Assembly (NCBI GenBank): GCA_016712675.1 | Contig: JADJQR010000001.1 | Span: 1,674,001-1,738,000 of the forward strand | Length of the DNA: 64,000 nucleotides | Direction: 5' to 3' | DNA from: a bacterium | GTDB lineage: Bacteria; Krumholzibacteriota; Krumholzibacteriia; LZORAL124-64-63 | Part shown: one piece after another, positions 48,311 through 58,140 of the stretch | Layout: every line of letters begins with the position of its first letter | Position numbering within the stretch: position 1 is the first letter of the stretch | The notes under the pieces: model-generated | The model's database searches: none | Told to the model about the DNA's origin: nothing | Seen by the model: only the letters and a program-made list of their open reading frames with translations | Position numbers and translations under genes: made by a program

Positions 48311-49065
48311 TGGTGGCCCTCCTCGCTGCAGCGATGGTCGTGGCGGATGATGCGCATGTCGGCGCCGTAGAGGTCGGCGATGACCTGGCCCGTGATCGCA
48401 CTGGTCGGGTGCACGACCACCTTCTGGCCGACGCAGATCACGCTCTTGACGAAGCCGGCGACGAAGCCCAGGTCGTGCGAGACCATGACGATGGTCAGCC
48501 GGCGGTTCAAGGCCTCGAGCAGGCGGTAGAATCCCTCCTCGACGTGCGCGTCGAGGCCGGCGGTGGGCTCGTCCAGCAGCATCAGTTCCGGCTCGCCCGC
48601 CAGCGAGCGCGCAATGAGCGTCCGCTGCTTCTGACCGCCGCTCAAGGCGGCGAAGTGCCGGTCGGCGTGGTCGGCCAGGCCGACCTCGGCCAGCGCGGTG
48701 CGCGCGGCCTCGCGGTCGTGGCGCCGCCACGGGCCCAGCGCGGGGCCCAGGCCCAGGCGGCCCATCAGCACCACGTCCAGCGCCGAGACGGGAAACATCG
48801 GGTCCAGGTGAGCGTGCTGCGGTACGTAGCCGATGCGTCGCCGTGCGCGCTCCGGGCGCTCGCCGAACACGGTCACCTCGCCGGCGGTCGGCCGCAGCAG
48901 GCCCAGGGCCAGCTTCAGCAGCGTCGTCTTGCCACTGCCGTTGGGGCCGACCACGCTGACCAGGTCCCCGGGCGGGATCGCCAGCGTGACCCCGCGCAGG
49001 ACCGGACGGCCCTCGTAACCGAAGTCCACGTCATGGAAGGCGAGGACCGGCGTGGCGGCGGTCAC
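48304..49065 (-). CDS. znuC: Zinc/manganese ABC transporter ATP-binding protein
   Basis: 253 residues from a GTG at 49065, which overlaps the stop of the binding-protein gene by four bases. Walker A GPNGSGKTTLLK at about 40-51, Q-loop VPQHAHLDPMFP, signature LSGGQKQRTLIARSLA, Walker B ELMLLDEPTAGLD and switch His in VSHDLGFV are all intact. The C-terminal DHRCSEEGHQC tail has His and Cys residues that may bind metal. Gene order and metal-rich partners suggest Zn2+. Confidence 0.94.
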   Translation of the reverse strand: MTAATPVLAFHDVDFGYEGRPVLRGVTLAIPPGDLVSVVGPNGSGKTTLLKLALGLLRPTAGEVTVFGERPERARRRIGYVPQHAHLDPMFPVSALDVVLMGRLGLGPALGPWRRHDREAARTALAEVGLADHADRHFAALSGGQKQRTLIARSLAGEPELMLLDEPTAGLDAHVEEGFYRLLEALNRRLTIVMVSHDLGFVAGFVKSVICVGQKVVVHPTSAITGQVIADLYGADMRIIRHDHRCSEEGHQC

Positions 49066-49937
49066 GGCGCGGAGCTGCCGTCGCAGCCCATCGCCTCGAC
49101 CAGCGCCTCGACCAGGCTGCGCAGGCCGGCTTCGTAGTCGGCCGGCAGCGGGTCGGCGACGACCAGGCGGGCGCCCACGGCCGTGGCGACCGACTCGGCC
49201 GAGCGTTGCGGGAACTGCGGCTGGACCAGGATGGCGCGGGCCCCGGCCGCCTTGGCGCGCGTGATGACCTCGGCCAGGTGACGCGCGCCCGGCTCGTGGC
49301 CGTGGTCCTCGACGGCGACCTGCACCAGTCCGTAGCGCGCCGCCAGGTGCCCGTAGGCGGGATGGAACACGAAGAACTCGCGGCCGCGGCAGTCCGCCAG
49401 GCGTGCGGCGCACTCGGCCTCGAGCGCCGCCAGGCGGGCCCGCAGCGCGTCGCGCCCGGCGGCGAAGTCGGCGGCCTGCGCCGGGGCCAGCTCCGACAGC
49501 ACGCGGCACACGGTGTCGGCGAAGGCGGCGGCCTCGCGTGGGTCCAGCCAGGCATGCGGATCCTCGCCGTCGCCGCACGTCCCGTGGCGGTCGTTCAGCG
49601 GGACGCGCCCGGCCAGACGGGGGCCTTGCGGCATCGCGCGCAGGCGAGGTAGCAGGCCCAGTTCAAAGGCGACGCCCGCGCTGAAGTAGGCCTGGGCCTG
49701 CTGCAGATCGGCCACCTGGCGCGGCGTCGGCGCGAAATTCTCCGGCGACTGCCCCTGGCCGACCATGACGCTCACCGTGGCGTGGGGACCCGCCACCTGC
49801 TGGACCAGCCACTTCTGCGGCGGAATGCTGACCGTCACGGGAACCGGCGCCGCGACGGCAGCGGGGGCCAGCGCGACCAGGGCGGCGAGCGCCGGCAGCC
49901 GCAGCAGGTGATGTCGGATCAGGGACGGCTGGGACAA
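49062..49937 (-). CDS. znuA: Zinc/manganese-binding periplasmic protein
   Basis: About 291 residues from a TTG at 49937 (upstream starts GTG 50012 and others are possible). A signal peptide is visible ([22 protein letters not shown]). Metal-site residues of the ZnuA/TroA fold are present: [31 protein letters not shown] and [12 protein letters not shown]. The long His-rich flexible loop of classical ZnuA is not present; a short ENFAPTPRQ segment precedes the first helix. It delivers Zn2+ or Mn2+ to the permease. It is divergent from fba. Confidence 0.88.
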   Translation of the reverse strand: MSQPSLIRHHLLRLPALAALVALAPAAVAAPVPVTVSIPPQKWLVQQVAGPHATVSVMVGQGQSPENFAPTPRQVADLQQAQAYFSAGVAFELGLLPRLRAMPQGPRLAGRVPLNDRHGTCGDGEDPHAWLDPREAAAFADTVCRVLSELAPAQAADFAAGRDALRARLAALEAECAARLADCRGREFFVFHPAYGHLAARYGLVQVAVEDHGHEPGARHLAEVITRAKAAGARAILVQPQFPQRSAESVATAVGARLVVADPLPADYEAGLRSLVEALVEAMGCDGSSAP

Positions 49938-50109
49938 GGCAGGACCGCTCCGGGTTGGAATCCGGCCCCATGATAGCGGCCCCCGGGGGCGGCGCAACCG
50001 CAAATGCCGCACCGCCGGGGCAAGCCCATTGCCTTGCCCCGCCGCTTGTTATAGGTTGGAGCGGCGACACCCGAGCCCCGTTCCCGCCCGCCTTCGCGAG
50101 GAGACGATC

Positions 50110-51129
50110 ATGCCCCTGGTCCCGATGCGCGTCCTGCTGGACCACGCCGCCGAACACGGCTACGGCGTGGGCGCCTTCAACGTGAACAACATGGAGCAGA
50201 TCCAGGCCATCATGACGGCGGCGACCGAGACCAACAGCCCGGTCATCGTCCAGGCCAGCCGCGGTGCCCGCTCCTTCACCAACGACAACTACCTGCGGCA
50301 CCTGATGCTGGCGGCGTCCGAGCTGAACCCGAAGATCCCCATCGCCATGCACCAGGACCACGGCAACAGCCCGGCCACCTGCTTCAGCGCCATCGACCAG
50401 GGTTTCACCTCGGTGATGATGGACGGCTCGCTGATGGAGGACGGCAAGACGCCGGCCACCTACGAGTACAACGTGCAGGTGACGCGCCAGGTCGTGCAGC
50501 GCGCCCACGCGCTGGGCGTGACGGTGGAAGCGGAGATCGGCTGCCTGGGCGGCATCGAGGACGGGCACGGCGCCGGGCTGAGCGGCGACGAGGCGCTGGC
50601 CCACCTGACCGACCCCGCGGAGGCCGAGCGCTTCGTGGCCGAGACCGGCTGCGACGCCCTGGCCGTCGCCATCGGCACCAGCCACGGCGCCTACAAGTTC
50701 ACGCGCAAGCCCGAGGGCGACGTGCTGAAGATGGGCGTGATCGAGGAGATCCACCGCCGCCTGCCGAACTGCCACCTGGTGATGCACGGCAGCAGCAGCG
50801 TGCCCCGCGAGCTGGTCGACATGATCAACAAGTACGGCGGCAAGCTGAAGGAGAGCTACGGCGTGCCGGTCGAGGCGATCCAGAAGGGCATCAAGCACGG
50901 CGTGCGCAAGATCAACGTCGACACCGACAACCGGCTGGCCATCACCGGCGCCATCCGCAAGGTCTTCGCCGAGACGCCGGAGAAGTTCGATCCCCGCGAC
51001 TACATGAAGCCCGCCCGCGAGGCGATGGCGCAGGTGGTCAAGGAGCGCATGATCGCCTTCGGGCAGGCCGGCTGGGCCGACAAGGTCCCGCACGTGACGC
51101 TCGAGGAGATGGCGAAGCGGTACCGCTAG
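50110..51129 (+). CDS. fba: Class II fructose-1,6-bisphosphate aldolase
   Basis: 339 residues from ATG 50110 behind GAGGAG. The zinc enzyme interconverts fructose-1,6-bisphosphate with the two triose phosphates in glycolysis and gluconeogenesis. Metal ligands are in [19 protein letters not shown] and [10 protein letters not shown]; the catalytic Asp is in [14 protein letters not shown] and [10 protein letters not shown] bind phosphate. It is followed 19 bases later by kbl. The first 40 residues and overall length fit class IIB. Confidence 0.96.
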   Translation: MPLVPMRVLLDHAAEHGYGVGAFNVNNMEQIQAIMTAATETNSPVIVQASRGARSFTNDNYLRHLMLAASELNPKIPIAMHQDHGNSPATCFSAIDQGFTSVMMDGSLMEDGKTPATYEYNVQVTRQVVQRAHALGVTVEAEIGCLGGIEDGHGAGLSGDEALAHLTDPAEAERFVAETGCDALAVAIGTSHGAYKFTRKPEGDVLKMGVIEEIHRRLPNCHLVMHGSSSVPRELVDMINKYGGKLKESYGVPVEAIQKGIKHGVRKINVDTDNRLAITGAIRKVFAETPEKFDPRDYMKPAREAMAQVVKERMIAFGQAGWADKVPHVTLEEMAKRYR

Positions 51130-51148
51130 CAGCAACCGGGAGGCGGGG

Positions 51149-52345
51149 ATGTACGGGAAGCTGGGCGAGGTCCTGCGCGGCGAACTGGACGCACTGCGCG
51201 CGCAGGGCCTCTACAAGGAAGAGCGGGTGCTCGAGGGTCCGCAGGGCGCCGAAGTGACGGTCGGCGGCCGCAAGGTACTGAACTTCTGCGCCAACAACTA
51301 CCTGGGGCTGGCCTCGGACCCGCGGGTGACCGAGGCGGCCCGGCGCACGCTGGCCGAATGGGGCTATGGGCTCAGTTCGGTCCGCTTCATCTGCGGCACA
51401 ACGTCGCTGCACAAACTGCTCGAACGCGAGCTGAGTGCGTTCCTCGGCACCGAGGACACCATCCTCTACGCGGCGTGCTTCGACGCCAACGGCGGCATCT
51501 TCGAGCCCCTGCTGGACAAGGACAGCGCAATCATCACCGACCAGCTGAACCACGCGTCCATCATCGACGGCGTGCGGCTGGCCAAGGCGCAGCGCCTGAT
51601 CTACCAGCACGCGGACATGAACAGCCTGGAAGAGCAGTTGAAGTCCGCGCAGGCGGCGCCGTTCCGGCTGATCGTCACCGACGGCGTGTTCTCCATGGAC
51701 GGCGACCTGGTGAAGCTGCCCGAGATCTGCGACCTTGCTGAGAAGTACGGCGCCCTGGTGATGGTGGACGACAGCCACGCCACCGGTTTCGTGGGCCAGA
51801 CAGGCCGCGGGACCGCCGAGCGGTTCGGCTGCCTGGGGCGTGTCGATATCGTCACGACGACGCTGGGCAAGGCGCTCGGCGGGGCGCTGGGCGGCTGCAC
51901 GAGCGGGCGCGCCGAGATCATCGAATGGCTGCGGCAGAAGAGCCGCCCGTACCTGTTCAGCAACTCGCTGCCGATGATGATCTGCGGTGCGGCGCTCGAG
52001 GTGCTGCGCATCCTGCGCGAGGACACCGGCCCGCTGCGGCAGCTCGAGCGCAACCAGCAGCGGCTGCGTGCGGGCCTGCGCGAGCTGGGCTTCGACGTCG
52101 ATCCCGGCGAGCACCCGATCATCCCGGTGCACTTCCGCCGTCACCAGGACGACGCGATCATGGCCCAGGGCATGGCGAAGGACCTGCTGCAGGAAGGCAT
52201 CTACTGCATCGGGTTCAGCTTCCCGGTGGTGCCGCGGGGGCAGGCACGCATCCGCCTGCAGGCCTCGGCAGCCCACACCGACGCCCACGTGGACCGTTGT
52301 CTCGAGGCGTTCGCGGCCGTCGGCCGCCGGCGCGGCGCGATCTAG
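51149..52345 (+). CDS. kbl: 2-amino-3-ketobutyrate CoA ligase (glycine C-acetyltransferase)
   Basis: 398 residues. It is a PLP enzyme that cleaves 2-amino-3-oxobutyrate with CoA to glycine and acetyl-CoA in threonine breakdown. Motifs seen: NFCANNYLGLASDPRV, FICGTTSLHKLLER, LNHASIIDGVRL, VMVDDSHATGFVG and the PLP-Lys in VTTTLGKALGGALGG. The C-terminal FPVVPRGQARIRLQASAAHT is typical of Kbl against KBL-like AONS or serine palmitoyltransferase. No tdh gene is adjacent. It is probably co-transcribed with fba. Confidence 0.93.
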   Translation: MYGKLGEVLRGELDALRAQGLYKEERVLEGPQGAEVTVGGRKVLNFCANNYLGLASDPRVTEAARRTLAEWGYGLSSVRFICGTTSLHKLLERELSAFLGTEDTILYAACFDANGGIFEPLLDKDSAIITDQLNHASIIDGVRLAKAQRLIYQHADMNSLEEQLKSAQAAPFRLIVTDGVFSMDGDLVKLPEICDLAEKYGALVMVDDSHATGFVGQTGRGTAERFGCLGRVDIVTTTLGKALGGALGGCTSGRAEIIEWLRQKSRPYLFSNSLPMMICGAALEVLRILREDTGPLRQLERNQQRLRAGLRELGFDVDPGEHPIIPVHFRRHQDDAIMAQGMAKDLLQEGIYCIGFSFPVVPRGQARIRLQASAAHTDAHVDRCLEAFAAVGRRRGAI

Positions 52346-52371
52346 CGGCGCCTGCCGGCCTCCGACGCAAG

Positions 52372-52393
52372 GGGCCGCGCGCGGGCGCGGCCC
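52372..52393 (+). terminator. GC hairpin between kbl and the AsmA gene
   Basis: GGGCCGCGC and GCGCGGCCC form a 9-bp stem with a GCGG loop. It lacks a T-run and stands only 16 bases before the AsmA start, so it may reduce rather than end transcription. Confidence 0.4.
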
Positions 52394-52408
52394 GACAGGG
52401 GGAAGAAG

Positions 52409-54997
52409 ATGGCCCGCTTCGCCTGGGCCCGCCGTCGGCGGGTCCTGATCCCGCTGGTCATCGTGATCGCGGTCCTGGCCGCCGGCGTCTGGCTGGTGCC
52501 CGGCGATGCGGTCAGCCGCGCGGTCACCGGCCGCCTGCAGGCCGCGCTGGGGCGCCCGGTCACCGTCGGCTCGCTGCAGGCCCGGCTGCTGCCGTCCCCG
52601 CGCGTGGTGCTGCGCGACGTGGCCGTCGGCGCCGGTGGCCAGGGACCGCTGGTCAGCCTTGCCGTCGCGCGCGTCGAGTTGACGCTGGCCTTCGGCCCGT
52701 TGCTGAAGCGGCGGGTCGAGGTGACGAGCCTGCTCGTGGACGCGCCCCGCGTGGTCGTGAAGGTGCCCGAGGCGGGGGCGCAACCGGCCGGCTCGCGCGC
52801 GCCGGCGCCCGCGGGTCCGGCGCTGGCGATCAACGTCCGGCGCTTCCTGCTGACCGGGGCCTCGGTGCAGGTCCTGCGCGCCGACGGCGCGCCGCTGCTC
52901 GAACTGTCGGGCCTGGGTGAGGACCTCTCGGCCTCGCTGGCGCCCGGCGGCGATCTCTCGCTCAAGGGCCGCACCACGGTCGACACGCTGCGCTTCCACG
53001 CCCCGCAGGGGACTCTGGGCGAGGGGCTGCGCCTGGCCTGGGACAAGGACCTGCGCTGGGAGGCGGCCGCGCGCCGCCTGGTGGTCGCCGGATCGACGCT
53101 CACGCTCGGCGACCTGCCCGTCTCCCTCAATGGCCTGGTCGAGGACATCGGCAGCCCGCAGCCGCTGGCCGACCTCACGCTGACCGGCGGTCCGGCGCCG
53201 GTGGCGTCGCTCGCGGGATTCCTGCCGTCGTACCTCGTGCCGCAGCTGGCGGGCGTGACCTCGGGCGGGCAGCTGGCGGTGGCGGGCTCGGTCAAGGGCC
53301 GCCTCGGGCCGCCGGCGACCCGTGGCCAGCCGCTGCCGTTCGCCTACGACATCAGCTTCGACCTGACGGACGGGCGCGTCAGCGCGCCGTCGCTGCCGGC
53401 CCCGTTGACGGGCATCGAGATCCACCTGCGCGCCCACGGCGACACCGTCGAGCTTGCGCGGTTCGCCGCGGCCACGCCGACCAGCCGCCTGGAGCTGTCC
53501 GGGACGATGACGTCGTTGCTGGCGATTCCTCAAGTGGACCTGGCGATCACAGCCGATCTGGACCTTCAAGAGGCGATGGCCCTGCAACCGCCGAGGCCCG
53601 GCCAACCCGTGCTGGCGGGCCGCTTCACGGGCACGGTTGGCGTCCGGGGTCCGGCGCAGCCGTTGACCGCACTGGTGCTGTCCGGTGGCGGTCGCCTGGT
53701 CGACCTGCGGATGTCGGGCCCGGACCTGCGCCCGGCCATCGACCACATCGACGGCCCGGTGCGCCTGGAAGGCCAGCGCCTGTACGCCGACGGCGTGGTC
53801 TATCGGCAGGGGCCCACCGACCTCACCGTGACCGGCACGGTCGACAACTTCCTGGCCCTGGCGCCGGAACTGGGCGTGGCGCCGCCGGCGGTGCTGGCGG
53901 CCCGGGCTGAGATCCGGATGCTCGATGCCGACGCCTACGCGGCGCCGCCGGGCACGAAGAAGGAGGCCGCCGGACCCGGCAGCGGGCTGGCACGCCTGGG
54001 GCTGCTGACCGGCCACGCGGACGCCACGGTGAAGCGGCTGCTGACCAAGGGCCACGAACTTCAGGACGTGCAGGGCGCGGTCGACCTGGATCGCGGGCGC
54101 CTGACGCTGCGCGACGTGCGCGGCACGATGTATGGTGGCCGTGTCGGTCTGGCCGGCGTCATGGACCTGGCCGACCCCGCGCATGGGCACATGGATCTGG
54201 CCGTGACCCTGGCCGGGGTGCAGGCCCAGGAACTGGCGCGTCGTGCCGTCGCGATGAGCAGGTTTGCGCGCCTTGGCGGTCTGGTCACCGGGCTGGTCGA
54301 CGGCCAGGCGCAGCTCAAGGGCGCCCTCGACGACACCTTCGGGCTGGACCTGATGACGTTCACGACGAACGGTCAGATCGAGCTGCGGCAGGCCCGCCTG
54401 GCCGGATCGCCGCTGCAGAAGAAGCTGGCCGGGCTCTTGGCCGCGCCGCAGTTGGAAGCAGTGGCCGTCGAAAAATGGCTGCAGCCGTTCCGGATCGAGG
54501 AAGGCAAGCTGCACGTCGACGGGCTCGCGATCTCGGCCGCTGGCGTGGACGTGCGCGCGGCGGGCTGGCAAGCCCTGGACGGTACCGTGGCCCTGGGCGT
54601 CGAACTCACGGTACCGGCACGGCTGGCGCAGGGCCTGCGGGCGAAGCTGCCGGCACCGGTGGCCGCGGTCCTCCTGGACAGCGGCGGCGGTCCGCTGGTC
54701 GTTCCGGTCGGCCTCAGCGGCCGCTGGGAAAACCCGCAGGTGCAACTGGACACCGAGTCGCTGGTTGCCGCCGCTGCCGACCGCGGTCGGGCGCAGGCCC
54801 GCCAGCAGGTCGACAACGTCCGCCACCAGGTGCAGGAGCAGATCCAAGATCAGGTCCAGGACGCTGCGGCTGCGGCCCTCGGGCGCCTGACCGGCCTGTC
54901 AGGGGATTCCACGGGCGCCGACTCGACGGCCACTCCCCCGCTCAAGGACCAGGTGAAGTCGATCCTCGAGGGTTTGCGTGGAAGGCGCGGTGAATGA
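52409..54997 (+). CDS. AsmA-family envelope protein
   Basis: 862 residues. One N-terminal membrane anchor (RVLIPLVIVIAVLAAGVWLVP, about 12-30) precedes a long beta-rich chain. The N-terminal AsmA domain has RLQAALGRPVTVGSLQARLLPSPRVVLRDVAV, the repeating groove pattern of AsmA/YhdP-type lipid-transfer proteins. The C-terminal AsmA_2-like part has LRDVRGTMYGGRVGLAGVMDL and DLMTFTTNGQIELRQARLAGSPLQKKL. The last 60 residues are helical and Gln/Asp-rich. It likely helps carry lipids to the outer membrane. Confidence 0.85.
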   Translation: MARFAWARRRRVLIPLVIVIAVLAAGVWLVPGDAVSRAVTGRLQAALGRPVTVGSLQARLLPSPRVVLRDVAVGAGGQGPLVSLAVARVELTLAFGPLLKRRVEVTSLLVDAPRVVVKVPEAGAQPAGSRAPAPAGPALAINVRRFLLTGASVQVLRADGAPLLELSGLGEDLSASLAPGGDLSLKGRTTVDTLRFHAPQGTLGEGLRLAWDKDLRWEAAARRLVVAGSTLTLGDLPVSLNGLVEDIGSPQPLADLTLTGGPAPVASLAGFLPSYLVPQLAGVTSGGQLAVAGSVKGRLGPPATRGQPLPFAYDISFDLTDGRVSAPSLPAPLTGIEIHLRAHGDTVELARFAAATPTSRLELSGTMTSLLAIPQVDLAITADLDLQEAMALQPPRPGQPVLAGRFTGTVGVRGPAQPLTALVLSGGGRLVDLRMSGPDLRPAIDHIDGPVRLEGQRLYADGVVYRQGPTDLTVTGTVDNFLALAPELGVAPPAVLAARAEIRMLDADAYAAPPGTKKEAAGPGSGLARLGLLTGHADATVKRLLTKGHELQDVQGAVDLDRGRLTLRDVRGTMYGGRVGLAGVMDLADPAHGHMDLAVTLAGVQAQELARRAVAMSRFARLGGLVTGLVDGQAQLKGALDDTFGLDLMTFTTNGQIELRQARLAGSPLQKKLAGLLAAPQLEAVAVEKWLQPFRIEEGKLHVDGLAISAAGVDVRAAGWQALDGTVALGVELTVPARLAQGLRAKLPAPVAAVLLDSGGGPLVVPVGLSGRWENPQVQLDTESLVAAAADRGRAQARQQVDNVRHQVQEQIQDQVQDAAAAALGRLTGLSGDSTGADSTATPPLKDQVKSILEGLRGRRGE

Positions 54998-55099
54998 AGG
55001 GGTTAACGATCCCGTCGACGCCCGCCCCGGCGGCCGGCCTGACGGGAGATGGGGGCGGATTTGCGTTTCGGGGTCATCCGCACTACTTTCCCGCCCAGC

Positions 55100-55145
55100 C
55101 ACGTCTGCCTGACCTGCATCCCGGCCAGCGCGGACGTGTTTTTTT
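55100..55145 (+). terminator. Possible terminator after the AsmA gene
   Basis: CACGTC (55100-55105) and GACGTG (55133-55138) are perfect arms with a 27-base GC-rich loop, followed directly by seven T. The stem is short, but this is the longest T-run in the local GC-rich sequence. Confidence 0.45.
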
Positions 55146-55241
55146 GAGTGCCGCCGGCGGCCCGTCACGGGTCGACGGTGCGAGCCGGGGATCACCTGGG
55201 GGGCAGCCGGCGGGCCGCCGCCGCGCAAAGGACAGAACGGC

Positions 55242-57329
55242 ATGATCACGGATCTGGGCAGGATCAGGAACATCGGCATCAGCGCCCACATCGACTCGGG
55301 CAAGACGACGCTGACCGAGCGGATCCTCTTCTACACGGGCCGCATCCGCGCCATCCACGAGGTCAAGGGCAAGGATGGCGTCGGCGCCACCATGGACTCC
55401 ATGGACCTCGAGCGCGAGCGCGGCATCACCATCCAGAGCGCCGCCACGCACACGATGTGGGACGACCACCACGTCAACATCATCGACACCCCGGGCCACG
55501 TCGACTTCACCATCGAGGTGGAGCGCGCCCTGAAGGTGCTGGACGGCGCCATCCTGGTCCTGTGTTCGGTGGCCGGCGTGCAGAGCCAGTCGATCACCGT
55601 CGACCGCCAGATGCGGCGCTACAGCGTGCCGCGCGTCGCGTTCGTCAACAAGTGCGACCGTTCGGGCGCCAACCCGATGCGCGTGACCGAGCAGTTGCGC
55701 GAGAAGCTGAAGCACAACGCGGTCATGATGCAGATCCCGATCGGGCTCGAGGACAAGCTCGAGGGCGTGGTCGATCTGGTGAAGATGAGGGCCTTCCGCT
55801 TCGAGGGCGACAATGGCGAACGCATCGTCGAGGGCGACATCCCCGCCTCCCTGCAGGTCGAGGCCGAGGTGCGACGCGAGGTCCTGTTGGATGCCGCCAG
55901 CATGTACAGCGATGAGCTGATGGAGGCCCTGCTCGAGGGCGAGGCCACCGAGGAGATGATCCACGCTGCCGTCCGCAAGGGCGTGCTATCGACTAAGCTG
56001 ACGCCGGTCTTCATGGGCAGCGCCTACAAGAACAAGGGTGTGCAGCTGCTGCTGGACGCGGTCATCCGCTACCTGCCGGCGCCGACCGACATCGAGAACC
56101 GGGCGATCGAGGTCATGCGCGGCGGCGACGAGCGCGAGTTCACGCTCAGCCACAGTCCCGAGCAGGGTCTCGTGGCCAACGCGTTCAAGCTGGAGGAAGG
56201 GCCCTACGGCCAGCTGACCTATGTGCGTGTCTACCAGGGCACCGTGCGCCGCGGCGACGACATCTTCAACAGTCGCACCGGCAAGAAGGTCAAGGTCGGC
56301 CGACTCGGGCGCATGCACGCCAGCCAGATGGAAGAGATCACCGAGGCCTGCGCCGGCGACATCATCGCGCTGTTCGGCGTCGACTGCGCCAGCGGCGATA
56401 CGTTCACGCATGGTGACCGCATCTCGCTGTCGAGCATGCACGTGCCCGAGCCCGTGGTGAGCCTGGCCGTGACGCCGGTGGACAACAAGGCCGCCACCAA
56501 CATGAGCAAGGCGCTGCACCGGTTCACGCGCGAGGACCCCACGTTCCGCACGCACGTCGACGACGAGACGGGCGACACCATCATCAGCGGCATGGGCGAA
56601 CTGCACCTCGAAGTCTACATCGAGCGCATCAAGCGCGAGTTCAACGCCGTGGTGACGGCAGGCGCCCCGCAGGTGAAGTACCGCGAGACGATCACCTGCC
56701 CGGTGGACTTCGACTACACCCACAAGAAGCAGACCGGCGGCTCGGGCCAGTATGCGAAGATCCAGGGTACGATCGAGCCCTCCGATGACGGCCAGTTCCA
56801 CTTCGACAACAAGGTCATCGGCGGCAACATCCCGTCCGAGTACATCAGCGCCTGCGAGAAGGGCTTCGCCAGCTCGATCGACCATGGCCAGTTCATCGGC
56901 GCCCCTGTGCAGGGCCTGCGCGTCATCCTGAAGGACGGCGCCTCGCACGCGGTGGACTCCTCCGACATGGCCTTCCAGGTAGCTTGTCGCGCCGCGGTGC
57001 GGAAGTACTACAACCACGGCAAGCCGGTGGCGCTGGAACCCCTGATGCTGGTGTCGCTCGAGGGCCCCACCGAGTACCAGGGCGAGATGATCAAGACGCT
57101 GATGCAGCGCCGCGGCGTGATCGTCGGCACGACCGAGGACGAGGGCTTCGTCCGCGTGGACGCCAACGTGCCGCTGGCCGAGATGTTCGGCTACGCGTCG
57201 GTGCTGCGTTCGGCCACGGCAGGGAAAGCGGAGTTCACCATGGAGTTCGCCCGGTACGCCCCGGCGCCGGCCGAGGTGACCGAGCAGCTGGTCAAGCGGT
57301 ACCAGGAGAAGCGGGCCGAAGGCCACTAG
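55242..57329 (+). CDS. fusA: Elongation factor G, mitochondrial EF-G1/spdEFG1-like
   Basis: 695 residues, all five EF-G domains. It is a translational GTPase that drives ribosomal translocation. G1 is [20 protein letters not shown] near 15-34, switch I reads [19 protein letters not shown], switch [17 protein letters not shown]4 NKCDRSGAN. The phrase [17 protein letters not shown] resembles mitochondrial EF-G1 and the spd-type bacterial paralogue rather than standard FusA, which often reads GEVHDGAATMDWMEQE there. Whether a second, canonical EF-G exists elsewhere cannot be judged. Domain IV ends with [24 protein letters not shown] RecA-like gene follows. Confidence 0.93.
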   Translation: MITDLGRIRNIGISAHIDSGKTTLTERILFYTGRIRAIHEVKGKDGVGATMDSMDLERERGITIQSAATHTMWDDHHVNIIDTPGHVDFTIEVERALKVLDGAILVLCSVAGVQSQSITVDRQMRRYSVPRVAFVNKCDRSGANPMRVTEQLREKLKHNAVMMQIPIGLEDKLEGVVDLVKMRAFRFEGDNGERIVEGDIPASLQVEAEVRREVLLDAASMYSDELMEALLEGEATEEMIHAAVRKGVLSTKLTPVFMGSAYKNKGVQLLLDAVIRYLPAPTDIENRAIEVMRGGDEREFTLSHSPEQGLVANAFKLEEGPYGQLTYVRVYQGTVRRGDDIFNSRTGKKVKVGRLGRMHASQMEEITEACAGDIIALFGVDCASGDTFTHGDRISLSSMHVPEPVVSLAVTPVDNKAATNMSKALHRFTREDPTFRTHVDDETGDTIISGMGELHLEVYIERIKREFNAVVTAGAPQVKYRETITCPVDFDYTHKKQTGGSGQYAKIQGTIEPSDDGQFHFDNKVIGGNIPSEYISACEKGFASSIDHGQFIGAPVQGLRVILKDGASHAVDSSDMAFQVACRAAVRKYYNHGKPVALEPLMLVSLEGPTEYQGEMIKTLMQRRGVIVGTTEDEGFVRVDANVPLAEMFGYASVLRSATAGKAEFTMEFARYAPAPAEVTEQLVKRYQEKRAEGH

Positions 57330-57432
57330 GAGCGAGGTTCCCGGGTCGGGCGCCGCCGCGCGGCGCCGCCCGGGGCGTGATTGCCGCCGGCCGCAGCGCC
57401 GCGGCGCCATCCGTCAGCCAGTGAGGACGACG

Positions 57433-58140
57433 ATGCCCGAGAAGACCATGATCGAACGCAGCCCGGTCCGCGTGTTCGAGCGCGCCATCGGCGGTGGCCT
57501 CGGCGCCGGCAACATCGGGGTGGTCCTGTCGCGCAACGGCGGCGGCAAGACCGGTTTCCTGATCGGCCTGGCCATCGACAAGCTGCTGCAGGGCAAGCGC
57601 GTGCTGTACATCTCCACCAAGGAGTCGGTGGAGCACGTGAACGACTTCTTCGACCAGCTCTTCCACGCCACGGCCGCGTCGCTGGCGATGGACGAGGTGC
57701 CGCAGCGCCAACTGCAGATGGAGCGCAACCGCCACATCCTGGTCTACAACCGGAAGTCGTTCAGCGTGGAGAAGCTGGAGAACTCGGCCGCCTTCCTGGC
57801 GGAGACGACGGGCTTCAGCCCGGACATGGTGATCATGGACGGCACGCCGCGGTTCGAGTGCACCGAGCAGTGGGAGATCGACGGCATCCGCAAGCTGGCC
57901 CGGCAGTGGAACGCCGAGATCTGGACCAGCGGCCTGCTCCACCGCGAGGGACAGCAGTTGGACGGGCGTGGGATCCCCCTGGAAATCGCGCGCTACGATG
58001 CCGATCTGGGCGTGGTGCTGCGGCTGGCGACCGAAAACGGGCGCATCAACCTCAAGGTCCTCAAGGAGCACGACAGCGCCGAGCCGGCCCAGGTCAGGAT
58101 GGAGCTGGACCCGGCGACGCTGCTGCTGCGCTGGCAGTGA
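57433..58140 (+). CDS. RecA/KaiC-superfamily ATPase of unknown function
   Basis: 235 residues from ATG 57433 behind GAGGA (57423-57427). The P-loop is VVLSRNGGGKTGFLIGLA, with S replacing the usual A/G at its first position. VLYISTKESVEHVNDFFDQLF and PDMVIMDGTPRFE (Walker B-like) follow. The fold is that of RecA/KaiC/RAD55 ATPases. No DNA-binding domain is visible. The stop overlaps the start of yggS (TGATG), which suggests a shared transcript. Function is unknown. Confidence 0.7.
   Translation: MPEKTMIERSPVRVFERAIGGGLGAGNIGVVLSRNGGGKTGFLIGLAIDKLLQGKRVLYISTKESVEHVNDFFDQLFHATAASLAMDEVPQRQLQMERNRHILVYNRKSFSVEKLENSAAFLAETTGFSPDMVIMDGTPRFECTEQWEIDGIRKLARQWNAEIWTSGLLHREGQQLDGRGIPLEIARYDADLGVVLRLATENGRINLKVLKEHDSAEPAQVRMELDPATLLLRWQ

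Noticed and set aside
49937-50012. A longer znuA start at GTG 50012.
   Set aside because: It adds an Arg-rich segment before the signal peptide, which would be unusual; the TTG at 49937 gives a normal signal peptide, though the start is not certain.
51038-54847. A 1269-codon open frame on the minus strand.
   Set aside because: It is a GC-skew shadow of fba, kbl and the AsmA gene, low-complexity in Arg/Gln/His, without family motifs or a ribosome site.
57348-57371. A GGGCGCCGC palindrome after EF-G as a terminator.
   Set aside because: There is no T-run and the next gene follows closely, so it may simply be GC-rich sequence.
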